Position numbers and translations under genes: made by a program
The notes under the pieces: model-generated
Databases searched by the model: none
What the model was told of the DNA's origin: nothing
What the model saw: the letters and a program-made list of their open reading frames with translations, nothing else
Shown: in pieces, positions 6,080 to 15,497 of the stretch
Layout of the letters: each line of letters starts with the position of its first letter
How positions within the stretch are numbered: the first letter of the stretch is position 1
NCBI RefSeq assembly: GCF_014647315.1
Contig: NZ_BMOY01000028.1
Coordinates: 1 to 37,115 of the forward strand
DNA: 37,115 bases
Source: Paenalicyclobacillus cellulosilyticus
Lineage (GTDB): Bacteria > Bacillota > Bacilli > Alicyclobacillales > Alicyclobacillaceae
Direction: 5' to 3'

Positions 6080-7186
6080 TCACAGCCATCGCACCGGATC
6101 CTCCGGAACGGCGAGGACATCCACCTCGACCGCACCGCCAAGCTTTCGGTGCAGGGCGGCGGCGACCGACCGCAACACAGGCCGTTCCAACGCCGCGTGG
6201 GTCGCGTCGACCATCGCGAGCCCGTCATGCCAGGCATCCGCGAGCGCGTGGTGATCACAATCCGCTGTCACCAACACGTCCGCCCCTTTGCGCAAGGCCG
6301 TTGCCGCCCACTTGCTCCCGGAACCGCCGATGACCGCGACCCGCCGGACGCTGCGGTCGGGATCGCCCGCATAGCGAATATGGGGCAGCCCGAGAACCTG
6401 CCGGACGTGTTCCGCAAACGCTGAGAGCGACATGGGCCGGGACAATGCGCCGACCCTGCCCAATCCGTACGTACGTCCGGGCAGGCGGAGCGGATAGACG
6501 TCATACGCCACCTCTTCGTACGGGTGCGCGGACAACATCGCCTCGGTCACCGCGGCCAAACGCCCCGCGGGGACAATGGTCTCAAGCCGTACCTCTTCCA
6601 CGCGCTCCAGGCGGCCCGCCTCACCGATGTACGGCCGCGCCCCTTCCTCCGGCAGGAATGTGCCGGTTCCCGCCACATTGAACGTACAATGGCTGTAGCG
6701 GCCGATGTGGCCTGCGCCGGCTGCACACACGGCAGCCAGCACCGTCTCGTGGTGGCTTGTGGGAACGTAGACCACGAGCTTGTACAAGTGTTCCTCATGG
6801 ATGGGTTCCAACACCTCGCACGCCTGCAATCCGAGCAGTTCTGCCAACACGTCGTTCACACCGCCGTCCGCGATGTCGAGGTTCGTATGGGCGACAAACA
6901 CCGCCAAATCGTGTGCCAATGCCGCAGCCAACGCCTGGCCGCGGGATGTGCCCGTGTCAATCTGCCCCAACGGATGGTAAAACAAGGCGTGATGGGTGAT
7001 GAGCAGGTCCACACCCGCACGGATGGCATGGTGGATGACCGGCGGCGACGGATCGAGCGCGAGTCCCACCTTCCGCACCGGCTTGTCCCGCCGCCCTATC
7101 TGCAAGCCAATCCGGTCCCCGGGCATCGCCAACGCGGCCGGAGCCAACTGTTCCATCGCAGCCATCACGTCCTCCACGCGCACCAC
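6080..7186 (-). CDS. yqfO: Nif3-like dinuclear metal-center protein (YqfO/DUF34)
   Basis: The 368-residue protein has the two Nif3 halves around an inserted PII/CutA-like domain, as in Bacillus YqfO. Metal ligands are visible: THHALFYHPLG near 64-74, AHTNLDIADGGVND near 98-111, and the C-terminal LADAWHDG and DATHAALE segments. Nif3 proteins form hexameric toroids with a dinuclear metal site; the reaction is not firmly known, though some homologs act on GTP-cyclohydrolase-type substrates. The start is GTG at 7186, with GAGGAGGG about 9 bases upstream; the nearby ATG at 7193 is out of frame. It begins three bases after the trmK stop codon. The trmK-nif3 pairing is also found in Bacillus (yqfN-yqfO). 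Confidence 0.93.
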   Translation of the reverse strand: MVRVEDVMAAMEQLAPAALAMPGDRIGLQIGRRDKPVRKVGLALDPSPPVIHHAIRAGVDLLITHHALFYHPLGQIDTGTSRGQALAAALAHDLAVFVAHTNLDIADGGVNDVLAELLGLQACEVLEPIHEEHLYKLVVYVPTSHHETVLAAVCAAGAGHIGRYSHCTFNVAGTGTFLPEEGARPYIGEAGRLERVEEVRLETIVPAGRLAAVTEAMLSAHPYEEVAYDVYPLRLPGRTYGLGRVGALSRPMSLSAFAEHVRQVLGLPHIRYAGDPDRSVRRVAVIGGSGSKWAATALRKGADVLVTADCDHHALADAWHDGLAMVDATHAALERPVLRSVAAALHRKLGGAVEVDVLAVPEDPVRWL

Positions 7187-7189
7187 TTC

Positions 7190-7981
7190 TCATCCCTCCT
7201 CATGCCGGGTATCGCCATCATGCCTGCCGCACCCCGCGCCGGCGTGCGCTTGCCACGCCGCCACACGCCGCAACCGGTCCGCAAGCACCTGCTGCTTCGC
7301 GGCTGCACCGGAAGTTTCCGCCTTGTCCAACTGCCGGCATATCCGCCGCCACTTCTCCGCAGTCTGCGCCACGAGCGAGCGGACCTGCGCATCGGGCCTG
7401 GACAAAAGATACGGCCCGAAGATGAACGCCAAATCCATCCACACCTCATCTGCAGCATACGGGTCGTACGCGCGGTCCGCACCCTGGCCGGACGGCGGAT
7501 CGAACACGACCATTTCATACAACCGGCCCTCCGCCGCCACCACTTCCTCATGGACGATGCGCCAACAGGCGCCGTACATAAACCGCCGTACCTGTTCCGC
7601 CGCGTTCATCGGTTGGATGATGAACCGGCTCGTCCCGGCGACGACCGCGGGTTCCGCGGCGAGGATGTCGCGCACCGTGCGGCCGCCCATCCCGGCGATG
7701 ACCACCGTGGCGGCCTCTCCCGGGTAGAGGGGAGTGAGCCCCGGCCCGAGCCGGACGGAGATGGCGTCGAGCAGCCGCCACTTGCGGACGTTGGCCAATG
7801 CCGCCCGGTAAGGGCCAGGCGCAATGTCGGTGGCGATGGCCAGCGGTACCCTGCCTGACTGAACAAGGTAAATCGGCAGAAAGGCGTGGTCCGTCCCCAC
7901 ATCCGCCACGGGACGGCCGGTGAGCACGAATTCCGCCACGCGCTGCAAACGCGGCGACAGTTTGATCCCGCCTTCCGTCAC
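7190..7981 (-). CDS. trmK: tRNA (adenine-N1)-methyltransferase TrmK
   Basis: The 263-residue product matches TrmK (YqfN), which methylates N1 of A22 in tRNA using S-adenosylmethionine. The N-terminus reads LSPRLQRVAEFVLTG, then the SAM-binding VADVGTDHAFLPIYLV (25-40), the acidic ATDIAPGP, and the family's VVIAGMGG (93-100). A C-terminal helical region follows, as in B. subtilis. I start it at GTG 7981, which overlaps the ydcF stop as GTGA, a translational-coupling arrangement; the frame is open further upstream but that part overlaps ydcF. The Shine-Dalgarno is weak (GGCGGAAG), which fits coupling. Confidence 0.92.
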   Translation of the reverse strand: MTEGGIKLSPRLQRVAEFVLTGRPVADVGTDHAFLPIYLVQSGRVPLAIATDIAPGPYRAALANVRKWRLLDAISVRLGPGLTPLYPGEAATVVIAGMGGRTVRDILAAEPAVVAGTSRFIIQPMNAAEQVRRFMYGACWRIVHEEVVAAEGRLYEMVVFDPPSGQGADRAYDPYAADEVWMDLAFIFGPYLLSRPDAQVRSLVAQTAEKWRRICRQLDKAETSGAAAKQQVLADRLRRVAAWQAHAGAGCGRHDGDTRHEEG

Positions 7982-8589
7982 GCCCGCTTCCGCCGGCAAT
8001 CCCGCCAATCCACCTTTCCCTGAAGGAAGTACCATCCCCACGCCAGCACCTCGCGCAAGCGGTAACGGGCGTCCCGTCGCCGCGACGGCGCCGCGTATCC
8101 CGTCACCGCCATCCCAATCCGGCGCGCGACGCACAGCGCGCGCGGCAAATGGTAGTCGCTCGTCACCACCACCCCGCTCTTCAGCCCGCACGCCGCCATC
8201 AACCGTCGCGCGTTGACCAAGTTCTCCCAAGTATCGCGCGACGTTTGTTCTTCCACGATGTGCTCCGGCGACACGCCGTGAAAAACCAGGAACCGCTTCA
8301 TGGCGCTCGACTCCGTCACCGTCTCATCATGGCCTCGTCCGCCGCAGACGATGATCCAACGCACCACGCCGAGGCGGTAGAGGGAGATGGTGGCGCGCAA
8401 GCGGTCGGCCAGCGTCCGGCTGGGACGGTACCCTTCCGTATGAGCGCCCAGCACAATCCCTGCTTCAGCCGGACGGGGGCGTTCCCGCCGGCCGCGCCGG
8501 ACCAGCCAACCCGCTGCGGCCATCCAGGCCGTCAACCCTGCGCACAACAACACGGAGCCCACCGCGCCTGCGAAGACCAGCCCGCGCAT
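7978..8589 (-). CDS. YdcF-family (DUF218) membrane protein
   Basis: The 203-residue protein has an N-terminal transmembrane segment (about 3-30) followed by a DUF218/YdcF domain. The pattern includes GIVLGAHTEGYRPSRTLADRL, IIVCGGRGHDETVTES, DTWENLVNARRLM and VVTSDYHLPRALCVAR, all typical. The family is related to SanA and ElyC, envelope proteins of poorly defined biochemistry. The domain may face outside the membrane. The ATG at 8589 is only 26 bases after a hairpin terminator, so transcription from the rpoD side would need read-through; no separate promoter is evident. It leads the ydcF-trmK-nif3 group by stop/start overlap. Confidence 0.85.
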   Translation of the reverse strand: MRGLVFAGAVGSVLLCAGLTAWMAAAGWLVRRGRRERPRPAEAGIVLGAHTEGYRPSRTLADRLRATISLYRLGVVRWIIVCGGRGHDETVTESSAMKRFLVFHGVSPEHIVEEQTSRDTWENLVNARRLMAACGLKSGVVVTSDYHLPRALCVARRIGMAVTGYAAPSRRRDARYRLREVLAWGWYFLQGKVDWRDCRRKRA

Positions 8590-8610
8590 GCCCCACGGCC
8601 CCCCGATTTA

Positions 8611-8646
8611 CAAACGGCCGTGCAGCTTGCACGGCCTTTTCCCCAT
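8611..8646 (-). terminator. Hairpin terminator downstream of rpoD
   Basis: A perfect 9-bp stem GGCCGTGCA/TGCACGGCC (8616-8624, 8628-8636) with a 3-base loop lies 96 bases after the rpoD stop. On the minus strand it is followed by GTTTGTAAAT, only moderately T-rich; on the plus strand TTTT follows. It may be leaky or bidirectional. Confidence 0.5.
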
Positions 8647-8731
8647 ACGTATGCGCCCAGCCGCCGGCTTGATGCCGGCGTGCCTCCCGCAGCCCGAGCG
8701 ACAGCCTCCGTCCGGAAGCACACGCGGCGTC

Positions 8732-9865
8732 TTACTCCAGAAAGTCTTTCAAACGCTTGCTGCGGCTGGGATGGCGCAGCTTGCGCAACGCCTTTGCCTC
8801 AATCTGGCGGATGCGTTCGCGGGTGACGCCGAACACCTTGCCCACCTCTTCCAGGGTGCGGGTGCGGCCGTCGTCGAGGCCGAAGCGCAGGCGCAGGACG
8901 TTCTCCTCTCGTTCGGTCAACGTGTCCAAGACGTCCTCCAACTGTTCCTTGAGCAACTCGTACGCCGCCGCATCCGCAGGTGCAGGTGCTTCATCATCCG
9001 GGATGAAGTCTCCCAGGTGCGAGTCGTCTTCTTCCCCGATGGGTGTCTCCAGCGACACCGGCTCCTGGGCAATCTTCTGGATCTCCCGCACCTTTTCCGG
9101 CGTCATGTCCATCTCGGCGGCGATTTCCTCCGCCGTCGGCTCCCTTCCCAACTCCTGGAGCAACTGGCGCGAGACGCGGATGAGCTTGTTGATGGTCTCC
9201 ACCATGTGCACCGGGATACGGATGGTGCGCGCCTGGTCGGCGATGGCCCGCGTGATGGCTTGGCGGATCCACCACGTCGCATACGTGCTGAACTTGTAGC
9301 CCTTGCGGTAATCGAACTTTTCAACGGCCTTGATCAGGCCGAGATTCCCCTCCTGAATGAGGTCGAGGAACAACATGCCACGGCCGACGTAACGTTTGGC
9401 GATGCTCACCACGAGGCGCAGATTCGCCTCCGCCAACCGCCGCTTCGCCTCCTCATCCCCTTGCTCAATCCGCTTCGCCAGCTCAATCTCCTCTTCCGCG
9501 GTCAAGAGCGGCACACGCCCAATCTCCTTCAGGTACATGCGCACCGGATCGCTGATCTTGACACCCGGGGGCATCGACAGGTCGTCGAGATCGAACCGTT
9601 CATCGACCTCGTCCAGCTCATCGGCACCCGGTTCACCCGCATCCAGGTCGTCGCGGCTGTTGATGATCTCGATCCCTTTTTCCGACAGCAGGTCGAAAAA
9701 CTCGTCCAGCTGATCCGGGTCGAGGTCAAACGGCGCCAACCGGTTGACGATCTCGTTGTATGTCAACGTGCCACGCTTTTTCCCCAGTTCAATCAGCTCT
9801 GCCTTCACATCCTGAAGGGTGCGGCCCTGATCGTCTTCGCGGGCGTCTCTGTTTATGTTCTTCAT
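8732..9865 (-). CDS. rpoD: RNA polymerase primary sigma factor SigA
   Basis: The 377-residue protein is the housekeeping sigma factor. Region 1.2 starts [22 protein letters not shown]. Region 2 has [39 protein letters not shown] and the -10-recognition [14 protein letters not shown]. Region 3 contains [13 protein letters not shown]. Region 4 has [20 protein letters not shown], which reads the -35 element. The N-terminal region 1.1 is short and acidic, as in Bacillus SigA. The ATG at 9865 overlaps the dnaG stop as ATGA, with GGAGGCGGGGAG just upstream, so dnaG and rpoD are translationally coupled, the classic macromolecular-synthesis arrangement. The promoters identified elsewhere in the window fit this factor. 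Confidence 0.98.
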   Translation of the reverse strand: MKNINRDAREDDQGRTLQDVKAELIELGKKRGTLTYNEIVNRLAPFDLDPDQLDEFFDLLSEKGIEIINSRDDLDAGEPGADELDEVDERFDLDDLSMPPGVKISDPVRMYLKEIGRVPLLTAEEEIELAKRIEQGDEEAKRRLAEANLRLVVSIAKRYVGRGMLFLDLIQEGNLGLIKAVEKFDYRKGYKFSTYATWWIRQAITRAIADQARTIRIPVHMVETINKLIRVSRQLLQELGREPTAEEIAAEMDMTPEKVREIQKIAQEPVSLETPIGEEDDSHLGDFIPDDEAPAPADAAAYELLKEQLEDVLDTLTEREENVLRLRFGLDDGRTRTLEEVGKVFGVTRERIRQIEAKALRKLRHPSRSKRLKDFLE

Positions 9866-11709
9866 GTTCTCCCCGCCTCCTTGGCATCCGCCGCCTGGGC
9901 AGACGGCGGCAGTCTCCACTGCAAGAGCTGGCGCCGCAGTTCCGCCAACTCGGATTGATAGGTGGAAATCGCGTCGGCATCCCGGCGAAGCTGCGCGGCT
10001 TTCCACTTGGCGAGTGTGTCTTTGTAACGCCGGTGCAGCAGGTGCCTGCGGATGGTCTGCAAATACGCAGCCAACAACGCGGTGTCGAACGGTTTCGCCT
10101 CGCGGACCATGAGGGAAGAAGCCAGCGAACGGAGCGCAGCGTCCTCCAAGCGGTCCAGAAAATCGGCTGCCGATCCGTCCGGCCGTTGCGACCAGTACCA
10201 ATACAGCCTTGCCAACAGCGCCGTCTGCTCCGGCGTCGCCAGCTCATCGACCCCCTCGGCTTCCAGCGTCCGGCACACGTCCGGGTCCGTCAGCATCCAC
10301 TGCAGAATCTGGTCGCCAGCCTCGATGTAACCTTTTTTCAGCTTCGCAACCAACGGCCGTCTTCCCTGCACCGCAGGCCCGGACGGTCCCTGTGCCCGCC
10401 GCGCCGTCCGGTGTGCCAGTGCCCGCCATTCCTCCCGCAGCACATCCACGGGCACCTGCACCTCGGCAGCCAGCTCCTTGATTTGCGCTTCCGCCTCGAC
10501 CGGCGACGCCCGCGCGGCCAACAACGCAAGCACCTTGCGCACATACTCCATCCGTTCGGCGGTCTGCCCGAGGTCGAAGCGCTCCCGCAAGCGCCGGACG
10601 AAAAACTGGACGGGCGTCAACGCCCCCGACTGCACCAAGTGGCGAAACGCCGTTTGGCCACCGCCGCGCAGCCAATCGTCCGGGTCCATGCCGGACGGGA
10701 TCCACAACACCCTGGGCGTCAAACCGGCTTTTTCCGCCGTCTCGATGCAACGCTCGGCCGCACCGAGGCCAGCCTCATCCCCGTCATACGCAATGATGAG
10801 ACGGTTTGCCATACGCGCCACGGTCAACGCCTGTTCTTCCGTAAACCCGGTACCCATGGCGGCGATGACGTTGCGGACGCCGGCCTGCCATGCCGCCAAC
10901 ACGTCCATGTACCCTTCGAGGAGCACCGCAGTCCCCGTCTCCCGCATCGCCTTGCGCGCCCGGTTCAGATTGAACAGCACGCGTCCCTTGTGGAACAAGG
11001 GTGTCTCGGGTGAATTCAGGTATTTCGGCTTCCCGTCGGGCGCCAGGGCCCGGCCGGCAAAGCCGATGACGCGGCCGCGCGCGTCCTCGATGGGGATGAC
11101 GATCCGCCCCCGGAAGCGATCCACGACCCGGTTGCCGACCGCGACGGCGATGCCGGATTCAACCAGCAGCGCCGGATCGAACCCGCGCCGTTCCAGCCAT
11201 CCGACCACGGCCCGTTCTGCATCCGGCGCGTACCCGAGGCGGAACTCCGCCATGGTCTGACGCGTCAAGCCTCTGCCTTCCAGATACGTGAGGGCTTGCA
11301 CACCGGCCGTCGTATTCATTAGAATATAGCTGTACAGCTTCGTTGCGAGTTCGTGCGCTTCCCGCATCTTTTCGATGCGTGACGAAGTGCCAGAACTGTG
11401 CGTTCTTTGGAGCGCACCGGGCAGTTCGATGCCCGCCCGTTCGGCAAGGCGCGCCACCGCTTCCGGGAACCCGATGCCCTCGATGTCCATCAGGAACCGG
11501 ATGACGGTGCCGCTGGCGCCACAACCGAAACAGTGATACACTTGACGCTCAGGCGAGACGGAAAACGAGGGCGTCCGTTCATTGTGGAACGGACACAATC
11601 CCACGTACGACCGGCCGCTCCGGCGCAAAGGGACGTATTCCGAGATGACGTCGACGATGTCCACTCGGCTTCTGATCTCGTCCACCAGCGTATCCGGAAT
11701 TGATCTCAC
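9862..11709 (-). CDS. dnaG: DNA primase
   Basis: The 615-residue primase makes RNA primers for replication. It begins with the CHC2 zinc finger (C39, H42, C60, C63 within [13 protein letters not shown] and [10 protein letters not shown]), then the catalytic core including [15 protein letters not shown] and the TOPRIM acidic site [16 protein letters not shown]-terminal helicase-interaction region follows. The start is GTG 11709, giving [19 protein letters not shown], with GAGGGTGG 8 bases upstream; the frame is open 19 more codons but that part looks non-coding. The stop overlaps the rpoD start. About 370 bases with no gene lie upstream, so transcription may begin there. Confidence 0.97.
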   Translation of the reverse strand: MRSIPDTLVDEIRSRVDIVDVISEYVPLRRSGRSYVGLCPFHNERTPSFSVSPERQVYHCFGCGASGTVIRFLMDIEGIGFPEAVARLAERAGIELPGALQRTHSSGTSSRIEKMREAHELATKLYSYILMNTTAGVQALTYLEGRGLTRQTMAEFRLGYAPDAERAVVGWLERRGFDPALLVESGIAVAVGNRVVDRFRGRIVIPIEDARGRVIGFAGRALAPDGKPKYLNSPETPLFHKGRVLFNLNRARKAMRETGTAVLLEGYMDVLAAWQAGVRNVIAAMGTGFTEEQALTVARMANRLIIAYDGDEAGLGAAERCIETAEKAGLTPRVLWIPSGMDPDDWLRGGGQTAFRHLVQSGALTPVQFFVRRLRERFDLGQTAERMEYVRKVLALLAARASPVEAEAQIKELAAEVQVPVDVLREEWRALAHRTARRAQGPSGPAVQGRRPLVAKLKKGYIEAGDQILQWMLTDPDVCRTLEAEGVDELATPEQTALLARLYWYWSQRPDGSAADFLDRLEDAALRSLASSLMVREAKPFDTALLAAYLQTIRRHLLHRRYKDTLAKWKAAQLRRDADAISTYQSELAELRRQLLQWRLPPSAQAADAKEAGRT

Positions 11710-12079
11710 GCCACCACCCTCTTCGCCGTCCCGGGGGAGAGACCTTGCATGTGCGCCGGGGCACACCGCGCGTCGAGTTGTGCCTGTGCACCTGTCTGTG
11801 AGGGATCAATTCTACAGGGATGCGTGTTTTCCTCCTCGCCGCGAAAAAACTCGCCCTGCTCCAACAGCGTTCGACACCGTGCTGTCGCACCGCGCCGTCA
11901 CGCCGCTTCCCCGCCGCGTTTGCCCCGGGACACACAGAGACCCAGGCCGATGCAGATGAGCGGTCAGCGTCAGATCAAACCATATTATCGACCGGCCCAG
12001 TCAGATTTATCCTCATCGGCGTTCTGCATTCAGTCTATTGTGTATTCACAGTCCTTATGTACTCCGCCCGGTGCCTGAC
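11710..12079. other. Gene-free gap between yqfL and dnaG
   Basis: I find no supported gene in these 370 bases. The part nearest yqfL (about 11975-12060) is clearly richer in A and T than its surroundings and holds a minus-strand GATAAT (11984-11989), but no matching -35 at 16-18 bases, so I do not call a promoter. A minus-strand run of six T (11844-11849) follows a weak, bulged hairpin that could be a poor terminator for yqfL. In B. subtilis the genes ccpN/yqfL/yqxD precede dnaG; none besides yqfL is here. Confidence 0.6.
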
Positions 12080-12922
12080 CTACAGGGCGGTATCCGCCAT
12101 TCCGTTCGTGCGCCGGGAACGGGAAATCAGGTCGAGGATCAAGGCGGCCGTCTCCTCGACCGCCTTGTTGGTCACGTCAATCACTGGACAATGCAGGCGT
12201 TGCATCACCTCCGCCGCGAACGCAAGTTCTTCGCGAATGCGCGCACAGCTCGCATACTCCGCCTCCGCGGGCAATCCGAGGCTGCGGAGGCGCTCGCGGC
12301 GGATCAGATTCAACGCGGCGGGTTGGATGGTCAGACCGATGACTTTGCCGCTGCCCTTCAACGCAAACAACTCTGCCGGCGGAGCGACCTCGGGCAGCAA
12401 CGGAAGATTGGCGACGCGCAACCGACGATGCGCCAGATACATGCTGAGCGGCGTCTTCGATGTCCGCGACACCCCGATGAGGACGACATCGGCCCGCATC
12501 AGCCCGCGCGGATCGCGGCCGTCGTCGTGCTGCACCGCGAACTCAATCGCCTCCACCCGCCGGAAGTACTCCTCATCCAACTGGCGGACCAATCCTGGCT
12601 GGTGCCGCGGCGGAACGCCCGTCACAGCCGCGAACGCTTCCAGCATCGGGCCCATGATGTCGACGGCCCGCACGGCAAACCTGCGGGCTGCGCTCAGCAT
12701 ATGCTCCCGCAACTCGGGCAACACCAACGTAAACGCCACCACACCAGCCTCCGCGCGTGCGGCCGCCAACACTTCGTCAATCTGCCGCCGGCTCTGCACG
12801 TGCGAGGTGCGCCGGATGTCGCACAGGCCGCCATCAAACTGACTTGCGGCCGCGCGCACCACAAACTCTGCGGTCTCCCCCACCGAGTCGGAAACAATGT
12901 AGACCACGGGCAGGCGCGGCAT
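12080..12922 (-). CDS. yqfL: Pyruvate,phosphate dikinase regulatory kinase/pyrophosphorylase (DUF299)
   Basis: The 280-residue protein is of the DUF299/PpsR family, bifunctional serine/threonine kinases and pyrophosphorylases that inactivate and reactivate pyruvate,phosphate dikinase or PEP synthase. Diagnostic stretches are the N-terminal VYIVSDSVGETAEFV (7-21), then VDIMGPMLEAF, and the P-loop-like ADVVLIGVSRTSKTPLSMYL (144-163), with VIDVTNKAVEETAA near the C-terminus. No dikinase gene lies in the window, so the target cannot be named from context. The ATG at 12922 has GGAGGGGG upstream and starts one base past the recO stop, so the two are co-transcribed. Confidence 0.95.
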   Translation of the reverse strand: MPRLPVVYIVSDSVGETAEFVVRAAASQFDGGLCDIRRTSHVQSRRQIDEVLAAARAEAGVVAFTLVLPELREHMLSAARRFAVRAVDIMGPMLEAFAAVTGVPPRHQPGLVRQLDEEYFRRVEAIEFAVQHDDGRDPRGLMRADVVLIGVSRTSKTPLSMYLAHRRLRVANLPLLPEVAPPAELFALKGSGKVIGLTIQPAALNLIRRERLRSLGLPAEAEYASCARIREELAFAAEVMQRLHCPVIDVTNKAVEETAALILDLISRSRRTNGMADTAL

Positions 12923-12923
12923 G

Positions 12924-13706
12924 TCATTCCCCCTCCTCGTCCACCGACGGCATCCCGCCGTTCACATCGAGCAGGCTGTCGAGAACACTCCGCGACCGCA
13001 GGGACAGCCCTGCGTACTCGGACATCTGCAGGCGCAACAGGCGATCCAGCACCCGGCACGTTTCGTCACCGATCGCGATGCGGCCCATGCGCTGCACCGG
13101 GACCCGGCTGAACTGTTCCAAAACGCGCGCCGCAGCAGCAGACACGGGCCATCCCGGCCCTCGATAGCGCGTCTGACATGCTGCACATAAAAGGCCGCCG
13201 GCCTGGACATGGTACCATCCAGTGTCCGTCCATGGCGCACCGCATTCGACGCATCGCGTCCAAACGGGAGCCGCGCCGAGCATACGCAGCACCTTGGCCT
13301 CCCAGACGCGGGCCAGGACGGCCGGCGGATCGCTGGCGTTGGCCAGCCGGTCGAGCAAGCCCACAAAATCTTGAAACGCACTGGCCGGCGCCGACGGCGC
13401 GTCTTCGATGCCGATGCACGCCAATTCACAGACGTATGCAGCGTATGCCGCCAAATCGAGGCGTTCTCGCAAGGCGCGCCGCGTCGTGATGACCTCCACC
13501 TGACGCACGTCCGCCATCCCGCGCCCCTGGTAGAGCGCGTACATGCCTTGGGCGCACAGTTGAGAACCTGCCGCCAGTCTGCTCTGAGGTTTTTTCGCAC
13601 CGCGCGCCATCGCAGCCAGCTTTCCGCTCGGGGTCAGCAGCGTGAGCACAGCATGCGTCTCTCCGTACGCGACGGTCCGGATGACCACGGCTTCGGTGTT
13701 GAACAC
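12924..13706 (-). CDS. recO: DNA repair protein RecO
   Basis: The 260-residue protein is RecO, which anneals single-stranded DNA and helps load RecA in the RecFOR pathway. The N-terminal OB-fold begins TEAVVIRTVAYGETHAVLTL, followed by GKLAAMARGAKKPQSRL. A zinc-binding module with paired cysteines CVEC and CAAC lies at about 150-180. I use GTG 13706, with GGGGAGG 4 bases upstream; the TTG at 13709 directly before it is only 1 base from the same ribosome-binding site. Next come yqfL downstream and the yqzL-like gene upstream. glyQ and glyS, which follow recO in B. subtilis, are absent. Confidence 0.95.
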   Translation of the reverse strand: MFNTEAVVIRTVAYGETHAVLTLLTPSGKLAAMARGAKKPQSRLAAGSQLCAQGMYALYQGRGMADVRQVEVITTRRALRERLDLAAYAAYVCELACIGIEDAPSAPASAFQDFVGLLDRLANASDPPAVLARVWEAKVLRMLGAAPVWTRCVECGAPWTDTGWYHVQAGGLLCAACQTRYRGPGWPVSAAAARVLEQFSRVPVQRMGRIAIGDETCRVLDRLLRLQMSEYAGLSLRSRSVLDSLLDVNGGMPSVDEEGE

Positions 13707-13781
13707 CAATCCTCCCCGTCACTCCTCCCGGACGCTGTGACCGAACGCGTGCCGGCCGTAAGCAAAGGCGCGCCGCCCTGG

Positions 13782-13946
13782 TTACCAGATCCCTGCATGC
13801 CGGGATGATTCATGGACCACTTCCTGTTCGTCGGACTCTTCTTCCGCGTCCGCCTGTTTCATGGTCAATCGTTCATGCGCCTTGTACAGCAGGTACGCGT
13901 CGATGTCCCCCGTCAACGTGAAGTATCGCCATGAAAAATCCCGCAT
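13782..13946 (-). CDS. yqzL: YqzL-family small protein
   Basis: This 54-residue protein begins MRDFSWRYFTLTGDIDAYLL and continues YKAHE, the recognisable signature of the YqzL family found between era and recO in endospore-forming Bacillota. Function is unknown. The tail is acidic (DAEEESDEQEVVHE) and longer than the minimal family core. The ATG at 13946 has AAGGAGAGG upstream at good spacing; the open frame extends another 19 codons but has no ribosome-binding site. Its position between era and recO agrees with the identification. Confidence 0.9.
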   Translation of the reverse strand: MRDFSWRYFTLTGDIDAYLLYKAHERLTMKQADAEEESDEQEVVHESSRHAGIW

Positions 13947-14085
13947 GGAATCCTCTCCTTCGGAAGGTGGTCGGCTGTGCTTCACGCGCGGAGAGCCGCA
14001 CAAAATGTAGCGTGCCGTCGTCCGCCTGTCTTATGCCATGAAGCGGTTGCCAACCCGAAACGGCGAGGAGCGAAGCTGCGGGCCG

Positions 14086-14991
14086 TCACCCTCGGTCCTC
14101 GAATCCCCATTGGCGCAATAGCCCCGGGTGATTGCGCCAGTCGCGTTTCACCTTCACCCACAGTTCCAAAAACAACCTCGTCCCTAAAAGAATTTCCAAC
14201 TCTTGTCTGGCCAGTTGACCGACCTGTTTGAGCATCTGCCCGCCTTTCCCGATGAGAATCGCCTTTTGGCTCTCCCGTTCCGTGTAGATCACCGCATGGA
14301 CATACACCAGGTTCTTTTCTTGTCGCGGCACAAGCTGCTCGACTTCCACCATCACCGAGTGCGGGACCTCTTCCCGGGTCAACAACAGGACCTTTTCCCG
14401 TATGATCTCCGCGATGAGGAACGATTCCGGATGATCGGTGATCATCCCTTCCGGATAGTACCGCGGTCCTTCTGGCAATACCTGGACCAACTCCGCCTTC
14501 AACGCATCCAGATTGGTGCCGTCGAGCGCGGAAACCGGCAGGATGGCGTGAAACGGCAGCCGATCCTTGTAAGCTGCGATGATCTCGAGCACGGATGGCT
14601 TCGGCACCGCATCCACCTTGTTGATGAGCAGCATCACCGGTGTATCGACCGCCTTCAGCCGCTCGAGCACATGCGCGTCCCCGGGGTGATCCGGCTCGGT
14701 CGCGTCCATCACGGCGAGCACCGCGTCCACCTCGCGCAGCGTGGACTCCGCCGCCTTCACCATCATCTCGCCCAGAGCGTGCTTCGGCTTGTGCAGCCCC
14801 GGGGTATCGATAAAGACGACCTGGGCGTTTTCCAGGTTGAGCACCCCGCGGATGCGATTGCGCGTGGTCTGAGGGCGATGCGACGTGATGGCCACCTTAT
14901 GACCCACCAACGCGTTCAACAACGTGGACTTGCCGACGTTCGGCCGCCCAATCAAGGCTGCGAACCCGGATCGAAATCCTGTTTCTTCCAT
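14086..14991 (-). CDS. era: GTPase Era
   Basis: The 301-residue GTPase Era assists 16S rRNA maturation and 30S assembly. G-motifs are present: GRPNVGKS (15-22), the switch RPQTTRNRIRG, FIDTPGLHKPKHALG, and NKVD. The C-terminal KH domain that binds rRNA contains AILIGKGGQMLKQVGQLARQ and ends ELWVKVKRDWRNHPGLLRQWG. The ATG at 14991 has AAGGAGG 8 bases upstream and lies 40 bases inside the end of dgkA, so ribosomes finishing dgkA could help initiate era. The cdd gene normally between dgkA and era is missing. Confidence 0.97.
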   Translation of the reverse strand: MEETGFRSGFAALIGRPNVGKSTLLNALVGHKVAITSHRPQTTRNRIRGVLNLENAQVVFIDTPGLHKPKHALGEMMVKAAESTLREVDAVLAVMDATEPDHPGDAHVLERLKAVDTPVMLLINKVDAVPKPSVLEIIAAYKDRLPFHAILPVSALDGTNLDALKAELVQVLPEGPRYYPEGMITDHPESFLIAEIIREKVLLLTREEVPHSVMVEVEQLVPRQEKNLVYVHAVIYTERESQKAILIGKGGQMLKQVGQLARQELEILLGTRLFLELWVKVKRDWRNHPGLLRQWGFEDRG

Positions 14992-15497
14992 GAGGTGGCC
15001 TCCTTTTCCTTCCGCCTCCATACGTACACCCATACGATGCCCAGTCCCGCCAGACACACGGCGCTCGCGGCCGCGCCAAACACATGCACGGCAGAGAACA
15101 GGCGCCAGTGCCACGGCCACGCGTGCGCGAGGATGTACAACCCGACGGCGGCCGCACCGCCGCTCGTGAGCAGCACGGCCCCCGCCGCGGCGTCTTTCAC
15201 GCGGCGTGCCCAGTCCGTCACCTCTCCCGCACACACCTCGTCCGTCAACAACTCCACCGCCGTGTTCAACTGCTCCGCCCCCATCACGACCGCACTGGTG
15301 GCGATGACGAGCACCACATCCGGCAACGGCGGCCGCACCACCAACATGAACAGAAACATCGCCGCGGCCGCGGCAGAATGGATGCGCATGTTGCGTTCCG
15401 ATGCCAGGGTCTCGCAGACCCCTGTCCACGCGTGGCGAAAGGCGGCGCGCAACGTATGCGCGGTACCTGCCCGCGGCCGCGCTCCCCGCCGGCTCAT
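14952..15497 (-). CDS. dgkA: DgkA/UdpK-family lipid kinase with extra membrane segments
   Basis: The 181-residue integral membrane protein carries the DgkA signature: ASERNMRIHSAAAAAM (32-47) and MGAEQLNTAVELLTDEV (72-88), whose Glu and Asn coordinate Mg-ATP. In Gram-positive bacteria this family phosphorylates undecaprenol or diacylglycerol, feeding cell-wall lipid carrier recycling. Typical Gram-positive members are about 120-130 residues. This one has about 50 extra residues, including two further hydrophobic segments (around 105-125 and 138-160) and a basic tail. The ATG at 15497 overlaps the ybeY stop as ATGA. The extension overlaps the start of era by 40 bases. No frameshift is evident. 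Confidence 0.9.
   Translation of the reverse strand: MSRRGARPRAGTAHTLRAAFRHAWTGVCETLASERNMRIHSAAAAAMFLFMLVVRPPLPDVVLVIATSAVVMGAEQLNTAVELLTDEVCAGEVTDWARRVKDAAAGAVLLTSGGAAAVGLYILAHAWPWHWRLFSAVHVFGAAASAVCLAGLGIVWVYVWRRKEKEATSWKKQDFDPGSQP

Noticed and set aside
8611..8640. Terminator for a plus-strand gene ending near 8610
   Set aside because: TTTT follows the stem on the plus strand, but no supported plus-strand gene ends there; rpoD on the minus strand is the sensible user.
11984..12075. Candidate sigma-A or sigma-H promoter for dnaG
   Set aside because: GATAAT is present, but no acceptable -35 for sigma-A lies at 16-18 bases and the sigma-H elements match poorly.
13947..14085. tRNA or small RNA between era and yqzL
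   Set aside because: No cloverleaf, conserved T-loop sequence or promoter-terminator pair could be found in the 139 bases.
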